The translations under genes were made by a program, and so were the position numbers. Positions 12,053-23,870 of a stretch of DNA of 64,000 bases are shown one piece after another. Origin of the DNA: Eumeta japonica (taxonomy: Eukaryota; Arthropoda; Insecta; Lepidoptera; Psychidae). The DNA is taken from NCBI GenBank assembly GCA_005406025.1, contig BGZK01001288.1:62001-126000 (forward strand), in the 5' to 3' direction. How positions within the stretch are numbered: position 1 is the first letter of the stretch; every line of letters starts with the position of its first letter. Below the pieces are notes generated by a model. The model was not told the DNA's origin. It saw only the letters and a program-made list of their open reading frames with translations, and ran no database searches.

Positions 12053-12359
12053 GTGATGTTATTAATTATTTTTTTCCTTTGTTCTGATTCATTTATATGT
12101 ATACATTTAATATGGCCCCCAATGTATACATTTGTTAAATACATGTGTATACATGTTAAATAAATTGACGACTAAGCATTGTTTTAGAACAATGACAAAT
12201 AAATCATCAACCGCAAATATTATTTTTACTAAATATGATCCATCAATAAAGAAATATATTAAGATTATTTTCATGTATTATTCTAAGTGAAAGAGGCATT
12301 TGTTATTAAATTACAGTAAAAAAACAAATTGGGGGGCCATATTACCATCTTCTCCTCTA

Positions 12360-13030
12360 ATAACATTTTGAATTTGATAACACAAATAGTTTTTATTTTT
12401 ATATTTAACTTAGATATTACGCTATAAAAAAAATTATATAGTATGTTTACAACATCAAAAAATATAGCACATAAGAAGTTATATTTATGTATGAATAATT
12501 TTTTGAATCCTAGCTAATAGTTGTAAGTATACAGGAGCAATTTAAATGGCTGATGAAAATGTGAGCAGTCCAGTTTGAATAATTTATTTCATTGACAAAT
12601 AAGGAAGCAGTGTACGTAAGATGTACGTACGACAACACATGCAAGCGCCCTTCGGTGAGGTCTAAATTACGTCAGCAGAGGGCGCGCAGCGGCAAACCTT
12701 GACGTTATTTTGACGTCACAACGATACAGATTCGATCGTTTTAAGTTAACGAATTAACGCTTGACTTGTGGATACATGATATTAAGACTAATATATTACC
12801 AAACAACAACAATACTATTATAATTAATATTTGTAACTGTCATCTGCTTAATCATATATCAAAGTATAATGTTGCTAGGTTTTAAAACAACTGCCAAAAG
12901 CATTCATAAGCACAAAGAAACCTGGTGAATTTGTGCTAATTACAATATTCATTACGTCCCACGAATGCATTCGCCCAAAACTTACATCTTTAATTCTACG
13001 GTTCCTTTCGATAAAATGGCTATTCTTCAC
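12360..13030. other. Intergenic region with a dispersed repeat
   Basis: Around 12620-12770 the sequence (aattacgtca, gcgcgcagcggcaaac, gacgtcacaacgatac, gttttaagttaacg) is clearly related to 30670-30790 in the same orientation, so it is a dispersed repeat. No gene was recognised. Confidence 0.6.
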
Positions 13031-13200
13031 ATTTTTTGACGTGACAACGTCTTAAATTAGGTTGCGGCTGGGAGTCACTTATGAAAATGTAACGCTCGGT
13101 AACGTAACGATGAGTCACCGAACGAGAGAGGCCGCCGAATGCCTTGCGTCTCTCTCCCACTCAACTATGATCGGTCTGCCGCGCGCAGCACTAGAGAATA
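13025..13200. repeat. Repeat ending in a TTTTTGACGTGACAACGTC motif
   Basis: The motif tttttgacgtgacaacgtc at 13032-13050 recurs in complement at about 21883-21904. Both copies lead into a GC-richer block with gagagaggc and ctctctc stretches. The pair is inverted and about 8.8 kb apart; it is probably one mobile-element family. Confidence 0.6.
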
Positions 13201-13950
13201 GTGCATAGCTTGCAAATGTATTGCAAGTTATTGTATGTATATTTGTATATAAATACGTATGTATGTGTAAAGGTAAAAATAAAATTTTGTTAATATGAAA
13301 TTCAGTGCGAGATTCTTTGTATAAATTAATGTTTTAAATATAATTCTTTGTATAAATAAATGTTTTAAATTGTTACTATTATTTCATCCTTCTTCCTACT
13401 ATACGAATGAATATTCACATTAAAATGATTTTACCATTCAAAGTCGTTGTCACGTAAAACTTTCGCCCGTATACCGACTTTACAGGCAAAAATTTTTTTC
13501 TTAATTTATTCATCTTTGTCAGCTGTCTAAATTTAACACAATGTAAACAAATGATGTCTTGATTTGATTTTTGGTAGCATTGATTAACTTGGTGTCACTA
13601 TACCAACAAAATGAGAATGCTGAAATGGGTATCGGATGTAATTGGACTTGGTAAAAAGTTTATAACAAAGAAAACCGAGGAAGTTTAAAAAATTGGGGTG
13701 GGTAAAGTTGAAGCTTCTTACCACAGGTTTTAGTCTTTCATGAGTTCGCTGAATCTATGCGATTTAAGGTCAGGCAAAGACAAAAAATTGTATTGAATTC
13801 TTTATATTAACAATATTTATGTTTCTTAAATCGTGCGCACCCATTATATCTATATTTACGTCTATCCGAAGCTACTGGGCCCGTGTACATGGTTAGGAAG
13901 TTGAAAACATTGATTGTCGCGGTCGGTGCTTTGTACTTCTCCTATATATA
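13200..13950. other. Intergenic AT-rich sequence
   Basis: There is a short local duplication of ttctttgtataaat..aatgttttaaat (about 13312-13370). No gene was recognised. Confidence 0.55.
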
Positions 13951-13951
13951 C

Positions 13952-13956
13952 AGAAC

Positions 13957-13992
<36 letters not shown>

Positions 13993-13998
13993 TTCTCA
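13952..13998. repeat. (TA)n tract inside an inverted repeat
   Basis: An alternating TA run of about 30 bp is bounded by AGAACTAA on the left and TTAGTTCT on the right, so the whole block is a near-perfect palindrome. Confidence 0.85.
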
Positions 13999-13999
13999 A

Positions 14000-14345
14000 T
14001 TGTATTTGGCCGACCTGGTTCGAGCCGGACTCCTTTTCTGGGCTTCTTTTGCGCTCATACGATTACAGAAGATTCTTTTCGGCTTTCGAAAGTTATTATG
14101 GTCATGCGCATGCGGGATTAAGTCTTCTCTTTTTGATTTTTTACGCGACCACGGCAAAGCTAAAAGGAAGGGTTGTGATTTTAACAGTCTATTTATGTCT
14201 GTATGTATGTTTGTATTTACGTATGTTCCACCGTAGCGCCTAAACTACTCGCCCGATTTTCATGAATGACGTGCCAATCGATTCGTTGTTATGACCCGAA
14301 TGACATAGGCAACATATTTAACTGACTTCAAAAAAAAAAAAAACA
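14000..14345 (+). repeat. Dispersed retroposon-like repeat with A-rich tail
   Basis: The block runs from about ggccgacctggttcgagccg through tatgtctgtatgtatgtttg and ctcgcccgattttcatgaat to tgacttc followed by a run of about 14 A. Such phrases recur in lepidopteran repeats, and the A-tail suggests a retroposon copied on this strand. A piece (acgcg.c.acggcaaagc..aaaggaagg) recurs at about 14676-14705. Open frames of 109-117 residues across it have no homology that I recognise. Confidence 0.45.
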
Positions 14346-14499
14346 TTAAATCTCTCAATGTTGTGCGCTTTGAAAAAAAAAAGTTTTTAGAGCTGTGTCG
14401 TGAAAGAACTCATCGTATGGATTTCATTTATAATTTTTACATTGTAAAAAAATAGTTTAAACTTTATTCCACAAAATGTCGAAAATTAACCTTCCCACC

Positions 14500-14720
14500 T
14501 ATGAACACTGTAATGAAACAACGTATCTGCATAAAGTTTGGGCATCATTTAATTATTTTCACGAACACTATGGTCCTAAATGGTGTCCAGAGTGCTGATG
14601 GAGTCGCAAAGTAGCCCAAGGAATTCAGAAACGAAACAACGTAGCTCCATTGAGTTTGGGCTCGTTTGATTACGCGGCTACGGCAAAGCCGAAAGGAAGG
14701 ATTATTATTATGATTTCTGA
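14500..14720. repeat. Local duplication near 14510 and 14630
   Basis: aa(t/c)gaaacaacgta at 14512 and 14630 is followed in both copies by related sequence (agtttgggc...tttaatta / gagtttgggc...tttgatta). The spacing is about 118 bp. Confidence 0.5.
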
Positions 14721-17700
14721 AGTTTACACATATATGTACATTATGTGATACTTAGTGGGTATGTTATGAGTAAAAAAAACGTATGCCTTGGTTTTGCAGT
14801 TGGAAAAAAAAAGACACTCCATACAAATTGTATGAGTAGACTACTTTTCTGCACCCGCTCTTTATATTTGCTTTTGTTGTCTAAACTTTGATATATTGAT
14901 CCATACGCTTATGTAGCTAGCACAAAACCCTAATCTTTGTGTAGGCCTTCACGCACTTGGCCATTTTCTTTTGTTTTCGCGTCAATAGTTAGAATTTCGT
15001 TTTCCTTCCCCGCAGTAGGTGAAGTAATAGATACCTACTGCTTCCGTAAGTACATTAGAAAAATAGTTGTTCTAAAAATCTATTTCTATCATGAATCCTT
15101 TGGTCTCGACTAAGGAAAATCTTGAAATGCATAAGTTTTCGTATACAAGAGACAGATATCGCTATAAAGTTTTATAAAATAAATTGACAGTACTATATAA
15201 ATTCAGCTACAAATCTCTAGGATGTTTCACTTGTCATTAAACTTGACACTACACATAAGATTTTAAGCTTTATGGTAGTTGGCGTAGAATGGAATGACGG
15301 TCGCGTGTCAATTTAAATATATTTTCATTTGAACCCTTCGCGTGTATTATAATTATACGTATCTTATAAATCAGTAAACGATTATGTTAAGACCGGCGAT
15401 GGTTGCAGCAATATTGAAATTGAAATTTGATAATGGTATTGCTAAAAGGAAGCAAGAATTCTATAATTTAAAGTTTGTTCGCGACGACAATTTTTAACGC
15501 ATCTCGACATGTATATAGCGTGAAGATATCCCTTATCTTATAGTTATATAGACGAGTTCTGAACTCGAAATACTGTACATACGAAACATCGGTTTTAAAG
15601 TGTTTTATCCTGACCGTATCGATTTTATTGGCTTAAAATCAAATCTTTCAATTGGTCGCTCTTTGAAGGACGAATATGAAAAGAGCAAATATGCAAGAAA
15701 AGTGAAAAAAATATATAATATATACGTATATAAAAAATATATATACATATTAGGATGCACATGCCGCCTCGAGCCTGCGCACCCGCATTGAGCTGCGTAC
15801 TCTCATTGAACCTGCACCACTAGTTACAACAATACATGTGTTATGCATAGATGTGTAATATCTAATTTTATCTTTTTTATAGATCAATGGTGCTATGGCA
15901 TCTCGGGAGAAATCTCTGCACCTCTAAATACTCAATATTCTGAGGTTATTATTTCCACATTCCAGATTTGGCGTACCGCAACCAAGGACGGCTAACAAAC
16001 GTTATGCGTTCCGTCCACGTGCGTCCGCTCAATCACAATAATGTTGCCTAAACAAAATTAAAACAATAAATAGCTTTCGCCAAATGAAAAACGTTTTGGG
16101 CCTACATGTTAAAGAATTATTGCTCAGAAGGAAATTTTATTTCTATTTCCCAATTCATGGATACCCCTACTAAAATAAAGCAAATCAAAGATATTAATTG
16201 TTTGCAATATAATCGTAACGGTAGTTTGCCACTTATTTTGAAATTTATCCAAAAAAATTAAAACTTGTTTTGTGTGAGTTATTATAAACCACGAGGTGTT
16301 GAAGTAAAGTTTTATTTACATTGCAACTGTAAATAGACTCGTAAATTTAAAAATAATTTCTTATTTTCACATAAATTTAATTTCTATTTATAACAACAAT
16401 TAATAAATACATTATAAACCCTAAATTCGACTTTATTTTATTTTTCTTTAATATTTCCAATACGTAGTTTAATTGTCCGCAAAAGCAGATGATGAAGCAT
16501 ATAGATTATTACAGAATATTTGTCTTAAAATCCAAAAGAAATTTGTAGGATTTTTATAATTTTTTTGACGTAAATATTTCATTAAATACGTTTATATAGT
16601 GGGAGGCAATTCAGAAAACTGATGTTAACAAAATCGGGGGATAAATACAGTTCGATGCTGCAGCTATAGATGTACATCAAAATTTAATTACACTAATCGA
16701 TAGCTAAAGGATCAAAGTATTTGTTGTGTTTAGTGAGGGCTGTGAAGCAACACGCGCAGCAGAGGGGGAGGAACCGATATTTTGAGTTCGTTTCGCTGCG
16801 TCACAAAATTTCATTATAGTATAAAGTTTGACTCGGATAAGCTACGATCTTCGTTTGAGTTTCAATCGTCAGCTCTTATCAAAATCTATTGATTGCATAT
16901 ATAAAACATTAGCGAGACAAAGTCATAAAAAATATGTAAAGAGTAAAAGTAAAAAAATAGTACAAATAATGCAATATCGGCCTATAATCGTTAAAAAGTC
17001 GAATCAAAATTTAGAAATCGTATACGGTTAGAAAGGGCTTTTCGAGAACAATCGTAAAACAATGTAGGCGTCCGAGCAGATAGATCAACGACAGCGCAAG
17101 TGCACCTGCGGCTGGTGCGATCGAGGCTATGCAAGCGGATGATGTAATCGGTTCTATATCAAGTTTGGACTGTATAGCCATCGATTATGAGCGAACATCG
17201 ATTATTAATCACACATTTAGCAGCAGCTAGTGCATGTTTCACTATTACGTTTATAACTATACGAAATCTGAAGGACTTTTTAATATTCGAAAATAATTAA
17301 ACATGTAATTTACTCAAAGAAGATATCATACGTTACGTAAAGTACAACTCACAAAACTTAGCCGCTGTGAAATTAGTTACTAAAGGATTTGCTTGCCTTT
17401 GCATAATGTTAAAAAATTAAATCACTTTATTACATAAAAATATATAAAAATCAATACCTACCTGTTATGGACAGCCGCGCCCTTCGTATTTAAATTAGAT
17501 ATTACCTGTTAAAATAAATGTGTCTGATATAAACGATTGTATGAATAATGTATACAGACTTAGATTAAGGATTTATTTTTTGTTTATATTAAACAATTTA
17601 CGTACATGTGTTATTGCCTGGGTAGGCATTAGTTATTAAGATTATTGATAGGATTTGTTTGTTTGTGTATACCACTTACTGAATTATTTAGAATATGTAT

Positions 17701-17760
17701 TGTGTGTATTTTGTTATATTGTGTTTAATTGTGAATGCGAAAGTATTGTGATGCACACAT
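14720..17760. other. Intergenic AT-rich sequence
   Basis: No exon or intact mobile element was recognised. There is a (TA)-rich run at about 15710-15750. Near 16730-16800 and 17040-17150 there are GC-richer patches of unknown origin. Confidence 0.5.
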
Positions 17761-17789
17761 GAATTGCATACTAAATTGTGTGCCTTGAC

Positions 17790-18190
17790 GGGGGACCAAT
17801 AGAACGTCGAGAGCCGAGACAGTCTATATAGTACGGCCGCGAATCGGTGTACCGAGCACATGTGGCGCTCCTTCGGAAAGTATATAAATGCAAGGTCACA
17901 CCCTCTCGCATGTAATGTGTGCAGTTCATATGTGCAGACGGATGTCTATCTATAAATTGCAGCCATTTTGGTGCATCCGTCGCAGTTGTACTACGGCTGT
18001 CACATGTGAAACTCGTGCTGAATATAGAAGTTGATAAATCCACGCTGTCCATCATTTCTGCCCACACCGCAAGAAATCCGTTCTCCGAGGCGATTAAAGA
18101 AGAAATCCGAAGTGCGAGCTTACGCGACGATGGAGGAATCGACGTAACAATAACGACAACGAATCACTTAAAAGAGCCCCCTGTATAATT
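17790..18190 (+). other. GC-richer block with TATA-like box and an ATG-less open frame
   Basis: The block has a tatataaatg box at 17881 and an open frame of about 89 codons from 17919 to 18188 with good-looking codons (VDKSTLSIISAHTARNPF). The frame has no internal ATG and begins with GTG, so it cannot be a simple eukaryotic CDS. It could be an exon, a fragment of a mobile element or chance. I do not recognise the product. Confidence 0.25.
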
Positions 18191-18599
18191 ATGGTTAAAC
18201 GTCTCTAGTATTTCGTAAGTAGTACGATATGATCTACTACCGTTCGGTGGCGCTGTTAAATATCAGGCACCGTCTTTTTTGTCTTAATTAGGTACACGGT
18301 ATCACACACATGCAAAATTTCGTTTTGTGTGCATTAAAAACATATCATATAACAAACGCAATTTCAGTTTCTACCTAGATAGAGAAACTAACACAATTAA
18401 ATCGTTTTGTTAATTTAAACATTTTGTGATTTTAAACAGCGTTTTACAATTAATACGTATATTCGTCATTACCATTTTAACGGTCATGAAGTTCTTATTT
18501 TCGTAAATACCACAATTTTCATAGTTTTGATATTATTCGTGTTATTCTGTCGTGCAAGTAGTAAAAATGTTTAGTTACAGTTGCGAAATTTGTGATGGA

Positions 18600-20290
18600 A
18601 ATTGTTTGCTTATTAAAATGAAACAGCAGTCTAAACGCATTCAATCAGTTTTCTTATACAAAAGAGTTACAAATTCTGGAAACTGACCGGCCGTTACCAA
18701 ATGTAGATTTGACTCAAATAAAAAAACTAGAAATCAAACTTTTAAAGCACATTTAACTAAAAAGTGAAAAATATTTTTTAATATAAGCTGAAAAAAATAA
18801 TGAACAATGACGAAAGCGTGGGGCGCTTTGTGCCACATTTTTCGTATATAGAGTAAACCACGCTTTTTCCACAATAATACTAGTATTTTTCGTCATTGTT
18901 CATTATTTTTTTCAGCTCATATTAAGAATTATTTTTCACTTTTTAGTTTGATGTGTTTGAAAAGCGTGTTTTTTTAGCTTTTTTAAACTATATTTATATT
19001 TCACTTTTTAGTTCGATTGATTGTTCGACAATATATTGTTCAACAATAGTTGAATGAATAATAATGCTTATTAATATTACTAAATTCTATTACAAAACAG
19101 TAATAGAATTTAGTAACAGTAATAAGACACTTACTCTCACGCAGACGATACGTGACGAAATTATTCGATCCTGATCAGGATAATGAGATAAACTTATCAA
19201 ATTATTGCATTGTCACCGATTCTTGATAAGTGTACAAAGTTTGAATTAAATCTGTCCGTTAAAAGTGGTACAAAATCGAGTCCATAGGAGGTGGTTACAA
19301 ACAAACAAGCTCAAAAAATTCACAAACCCGTAAATTCACAAACCCGTAAACTCACAAACATACAAGTGAAGCTAATAAAAGCGTGTTAAGGAAACGTAAA
19401 TAGAAAAATTAATAGTAAATATTTTGAAGTGTTTAGTTAGCTTACTTTGTGCAAACACACAAATAGATTGTTATATTTTCCATCTATTGTATGTGCAACT
19501 ACGAAATAGGTTTGAAATAAACACGGATACGTTGATATGCATAATTGACTAATGCTGTTAAAAAGTATGACCAGTCAGAAAAACACCGAGTCGTTCTTAA
19601 AATTACATACTTTTGGTAAAACTCGCATCGAAACAAGTTTATGCAGTTTATATATGAATTAGACATTCAAAAACTCAATTTAAAAGCAAATAGAAATCGC
19701 AACATTATTCAACGTTTTATCCATTTGTATGTTTTTTAAGTAAACAAGAATTACCTGTTTAAGAACACGTTGAAACAATTTTTTCGTTAAATAAAGGAAA
19801 TGGTAGATTTGTTATCGAAATATGATGGTATTTTCGAAAGCCATTTACAAAGTTCCATTCAGGTTATTTCGGCCTTATGCAGTAAAGTATAAAATGATTT
19901 AATTTCTAGTACTGCCTATTTGATATAAAACAAAATTAAATAACAAATACAGGATACTGATCTTATGGAAATTATTATTGATGACACTTCGAATGTCAGT
20001 GAAAGGGAACAGCTCGTAGATAAATTGCGATATTTTGTAGATTCCAAAGAAGTCGACAGTTTTAAAAAACAAGTAGATTTTAATTTGAATCTCACAAGTA
20101 TTTTACTGAGTTCAGCACTTTTGCGTGTCCTCGAAGAATATGATTGCTTATCCAAAATAATAGGATGACCGCGCGACAATTATGACTTCTGAGAAAACGG
20201 TGTCCAAGCTATATTAACCGCGTTTGTCATAGTATTCAAAGCGACATACCCGTAATAATTCCAAACGGATTTTGTAGTTGCGAACAACAG
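18600..20290 (+). pseudogene. hAT transposase remnant, copy 1 (interrupted)
   Basis: Decayed coding sequence on the + strand has homology to the TTF-zinc-finger / DUF4371 group of hAT transposases (ZMYM-like). The start includes a diverged RYQM-type stretch near 18690. After an insertion the homology resumes at about 19400 (aatagtaaatattttgaa) and runs through 19965-20168, where MEIIIDDTSNVSEREQLVDK fits the family motif 'I.DET.D.S..EQL'. It shares long stretches with copy 2 at 26530-28495 in the same orientation. Frames are broken many times and the C-terminal half is missing. Not functional. Confidence 0.75.
18718..19400. mobile_element. Foldback element, copy 1, inserted in hAT remnant
   Basis: Comparison with hAT copy 2 shows an extra block here. 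Its first part (18718-18992) is a large inverted repeat with arms of about 95-100 bp: aactaaaaagtgaaaaat and ataatgaacaatgacgaaa on the left pair with their complements on the right. The right arm continues inward through cacgctttttccacaataat, which has no partner on the left, so the left arm lost its inner part. A second snapback (gttactaaattctattac / gtaatagaatttagtaac) and a gataaacttatcaaattatt tail follow. The same order is seen at 23090-23700. Confidence 0.75.
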
Positions 20291-21680
20291 CAAAAACAAA
20301 ACTGTAAAAGAAAAGGGATAAAATGAATTTTGCATTACTGTTCAATTTTAAAATTGTAACTAAAAATTTTTACTGATTGCATTACATAATGGCACACCTA
20401 ATATAAAAGTAATGAAATTCTGATTGTTTTAAAATAACGATAACTTATAATGGCGTATATATGTATTAATTGTAAAACATTATTTGTAAGTACAAAAGTG
20501 TTCAGATTACAAAACGATTTACTTTTGTCGGCTATTCATTTGAGTCTTAGTCTAAAATTACGTCTATGCGCTGATAGTCAGCTTGTAAAAGATACCGATT
20601 TTTAGCATGTGTGCACGCGTAACTACTTATGTACACACGCGTGTTTTGCCTTAGTGTTTCGTATAGAAGCGCAAACGCCCTCTTTGGGTATGTCTACTAG
20701 AAATGCCTAAGTATACCCATAGAGGGCGTTATTATTAATTGATGTATTATGAAGTTAATTTTCGTTTTACATAAACTTCAATTTTTTGTGTATTAACTTG
20801 AACATTTGAATAATTTTTGATTTTTTAATGGGTGTCAGGGTAGGTAGGCAGTGTCTTCGGTCTATATGAAATAAACGCGCCTAAGTACAGGAATAGTTGC
20901 ATGTTTGAAAGGAAACAGCATTGTCTGTTAAGAATATGGTATACATATGTGGCGAATACAATATGGTGAAATTAAAATAAAAAACTGTAATTATTGAAAA
21001 AAAATCCGTTGTCTGTAAAGTCGGTTAACTGACGATAGTTGAATGTGACAACGCCATAAGAAAATAGTGATGGAATGGTTTCATTTTTCAACAGAACATT
21101 TTAATTTTATTTGTTTGATAGATATTTTGTATGGATATAGAGAAGGAGGTGAATGGAAATCACAATTGAATTGATCAAGTTACATTTATTTGTACGCATA
21201 AATATAATTATATCAATTTTTATTTATTATTTGATATAGGAGAAAATTGTTCCCTTTGACGGCTGGCTGGTCCAACCTGTCATTTGAGACACGTTGTTAT
21301 GATATGTGGAAGATTTAACATTTATGTTTTAATTTTTTGAAATCATAGCTACTACGCTCGATAATTATTTCGATCGAATAGTAAAGATTTTTTACTCATC
21401 GTCAAATAGTTCTGTTAACTTATTGTTATAGTTTTGTCAATTATAGTATAATCCACAATCGCTGCACTAGCAGACCGATGCTATTAATTTTAATGATGAA
21501 AGCACGAATATTCGACAATGTATCACTGAAAATATATTTCATATCGAAAGAATCATTTATCGCCGTAATTATCGTTGCTATAAACAATTGACACCACATT
21601 CACTTTTCACTGCACTTCATACTTGACGAAAACATGTAAATGTATTATTGTATAGCAGCTGTCCACGCGGACGCATCGCT
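20290..21680. other. Intergenic AT-rich sequence with one hairpin
   Basis: A hairpin lies at about 20677-20732: arms are aacgccctctttgggtat and its near-complement atacccatagagggcgtt around a 17-21 base loop. It may be a solo foldback. Otherwise no gene or intact element was recognised. Confidence 0.55.
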
Positions 21681-21915
21681 CACTCAAGTAGGGGAGACAC
21701 AGATGTCGAACCATAGATGAATATGAATATATAGAGATGTCGAACGCTGCCGAGAGCGGAGGCCGATTGTGCCTCTCTGTCGCTCGTTCCGCGCTCTCGC
21801 TTGCACTTCAAGCCCTAAATGGAACGCCTCAGAGCGAGGTAACGCCGCATTGTTCGTGCGTGCAGCCGGCTCCATCGAATTATAAGACGTTGTCACGTCA
21901 AAAATGTAAAAATAT
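21680..21915. repeat. Inverted relative of the repeat at 13025-13200
   Basis: It ends (read on +) with taagacgttgtcacgtcaaa, the complement of the motif at 13032-13054. The interior is GC-rich with many CG steps and ctctctgtcgctcgttcc. Two overlapping open frames (65 and 115 codons) are side effects of the GC-rich sequence. Confidence 0.6.
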
Positions 21916-21999
21916 GAATACATGTAAATCGTAAATAAATATATATAAAATTGTGGATATATAAAATTGTAAATATGTAAATAATGAAAAAAAAATTGT

Positions 22000-23090
22000 G
22001 AACATAGTAATCGTGAATAAGTTAAGTACAAAATATAATAATAATTATGGAAAATGTTGAATGATTAAAAATGTAAATATTATGTACACAATTCTAAATT
22101 AAATATAATATAATTTTATTTCTAATAGCTTTTATGTTGGATCTATTTATTTACTTTCTGGTATAATCTGCATTCTCTAGTTTGTAATTGCATAATAAAT
22201 TCTACCCATGGCTGTCAAGTCTCAACCTACCTACTTTGGCCAAGAATTGGCCAAGAGCATGTTGGACCATGCTCATTATACCATTCCGAAACCATTATTA
22301 CAAAGAAATGCACTTCAGATGAAAAAAGTACGTTGTTACATTTTTTCATGTTTCCCGCACGGAATAGTTATAAGCATTTTAGTAGCTTATAACTAGTAAA
22401 ACAATTAGGTATGTCGACTATTACAATTAAACTAGTATAAACTAAAGTGCATCAGTAAAAAAAGCGTATCTTCATGGCACTGACGAAAATTTTTTGATTA
22501 ACAATATCTTTTGCACAAATTAACCAATTTTGATAAATTTATCTACGCTCGACGTAGTTTTTTAAGAAAATAACGGAAAATATTTGGAATGTGTTGGTAG
22601 AACAATTTATAAAATATTGTAAAAAAGAACTTTTTAAGAAATTTTTACAACAATGTCTTTTGAATAAATCAACCGATTTTTATGCAATTTACGGCAGTCG
22701 ATGCACCTCTTTGGAGTAAAGAGCTGAGTATATTTTGGTAACGATCGGTAGATTAGCACAAAAGTAATCTCAAAAAAATATTTTTTTGAAAACTTTTTCT
22801 TTGAAAGTCTTCAAAATCTACCGAACGAAATTAGTTTAACGTTTCAGGAAGCTTAAGTCGAGAGGATCCCTTTTGAACGTTTCAAACTATGTTACGATAG
22901 GGCAATCTGTTTAAAAGTTACGAGACGTACGTACGCACACCTAGGACCCTAAAATGCCAAGGGTTGGTGAAAAACTCAGTTTCCGATAATCGAGGTGAAA
23001 ACAGTAACTTTCCAATTCAATGAATTGTTTTTCATTTCAAATGCGGAAAGTTAAAAAAGTAAGGGATGTAAACTACATTATTTTTTTGAA
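22000..23090. other. Intergenic region, old repeat sequence
   Basis: Between about 22440 and 22990 phrases such as ataaatcaaccgattttta and gacgtacgtacgcacacct resemble decayed lepidopteran repeats. The boundaries are not visible. No gene was recognised. Confidence 0.4.
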
Positions 23091-23700
23091 TCCATGATTA
23101 AGGGTTCAGTAAATATAAGAAAAACTAAAAAAAACCCGCTTTTAAAGTACATTAAACTAAAAAGTGTACTAGTATTATTGTGGAAAAAGCGTGGGGCGCT
23201 TTGTGCCACATTTTTCGTGTGTAGAGCAACTCACGCTTTTTCCACAATAATACTAGTATTTTTCGTCATTGTTCATTATTTTTTTGAGTTCATATTAAGG
23301 ATTATTTTTCACTTTTTAGTTTAATGTACTTTAAAAGCGTGTTTTTTAGTTTTTTTAAACTATATTTATTTTTCACTTTTTAGTTCGGTTGATTGGTAAA
23401 AATTTGTAATTTTTAACAATACAACAATATTTGAATTATTAATAATGCTTATGACTGTTACTAAATTCTATTACAAAACAGTAATAGAATTTAGTAACAG
23501 TAATAAGCCACTTGCTCTCACGCAGACGATACGTGACGAAATTATTCGATCCTGGCGATCCTGATCAGGATAAGAGGATAAACTTATCAAATTATTGTAT
23601 TGTCATTGCTCCTTGATAAGTATGCAAAGTTTCAAATTAATCAGACTTCTTAAAATTGGTGAAAATTAAGCTCAAAAATTCCGTTACATACATAGATACA
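23090..23700. mobile_element. Foldback element, copy 2
   Basis: The block has the same parts as 18718-19400. Here the inner arms are both present (actagtattattgtggaaaa and ttttccacaataatactagt around a gggcgctttgtgccacattt loop), while the left arm lacks the middle segment (ataatgaacaatgacgaaa) that is still present on the right at about 23260-23280. The second snapback (ttactaaattctattac / gtaatagaatttagtaa) lies at about 23458-23500. Copies 1 and 2 thus carry different left-arm deletions of one ancestral long hairpin. Confidence 0.75.
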
Positions 23701-23870
23701 TACAACCCAAGATTATATTAATCCTGGCGGTCCTAATAAGGATAATGGGAAACTGTTATCAAATTATTGTATTTTCATCGGTCCTTGAGATGTGTGCAAA
23801 GTTTCAAGTTGATCAGACTTTTAGAAACCGGTGAAAATTAAGCTCAAAGATTCCGTTACATAGTTACAAG
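23565..23870. repeat. Two diverged tandem copies of a repeat tail
   Basis: atcaaattattgtatt, gtgcaaagtttcaa and ggtgaaaattaagctcaaa occur in order twice, about 165 bp apart. The first copy is the tail of the foldback element, also present at 19180-19320. Confidence 0.7.

Larger units (their letters stand above)
10409..12357 (+). mobile_element. Pogo/jerky-like DNA transposon with TIRs and TA target site
   Basis: The element begins GAGGAGATGGTGG and ends with the near-complement CCATCTTCTCCTC; both ends then run into a TATGGCCCC stretch, giving inverted repeats of about 26 bp. TA flanks both sides (10407-10408 and 12358-12359), the target duplication of the Tc1/mariner/pogo group. Inside is a broken DDE transposase gene (entries at 10926 and 11024). 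Copies of an ATATGGCCCCC motif recur near both ends and in the 5' region. The protein lesions mean that this copy cannot mobilise itself. Confidence 0.88.

Noticed and set aside
12600..12770. tRNA-like GC-rich patch
   Set aside because: No cloverleaf or internal promoter boxes could be fitted; it is a dispersed repeat.
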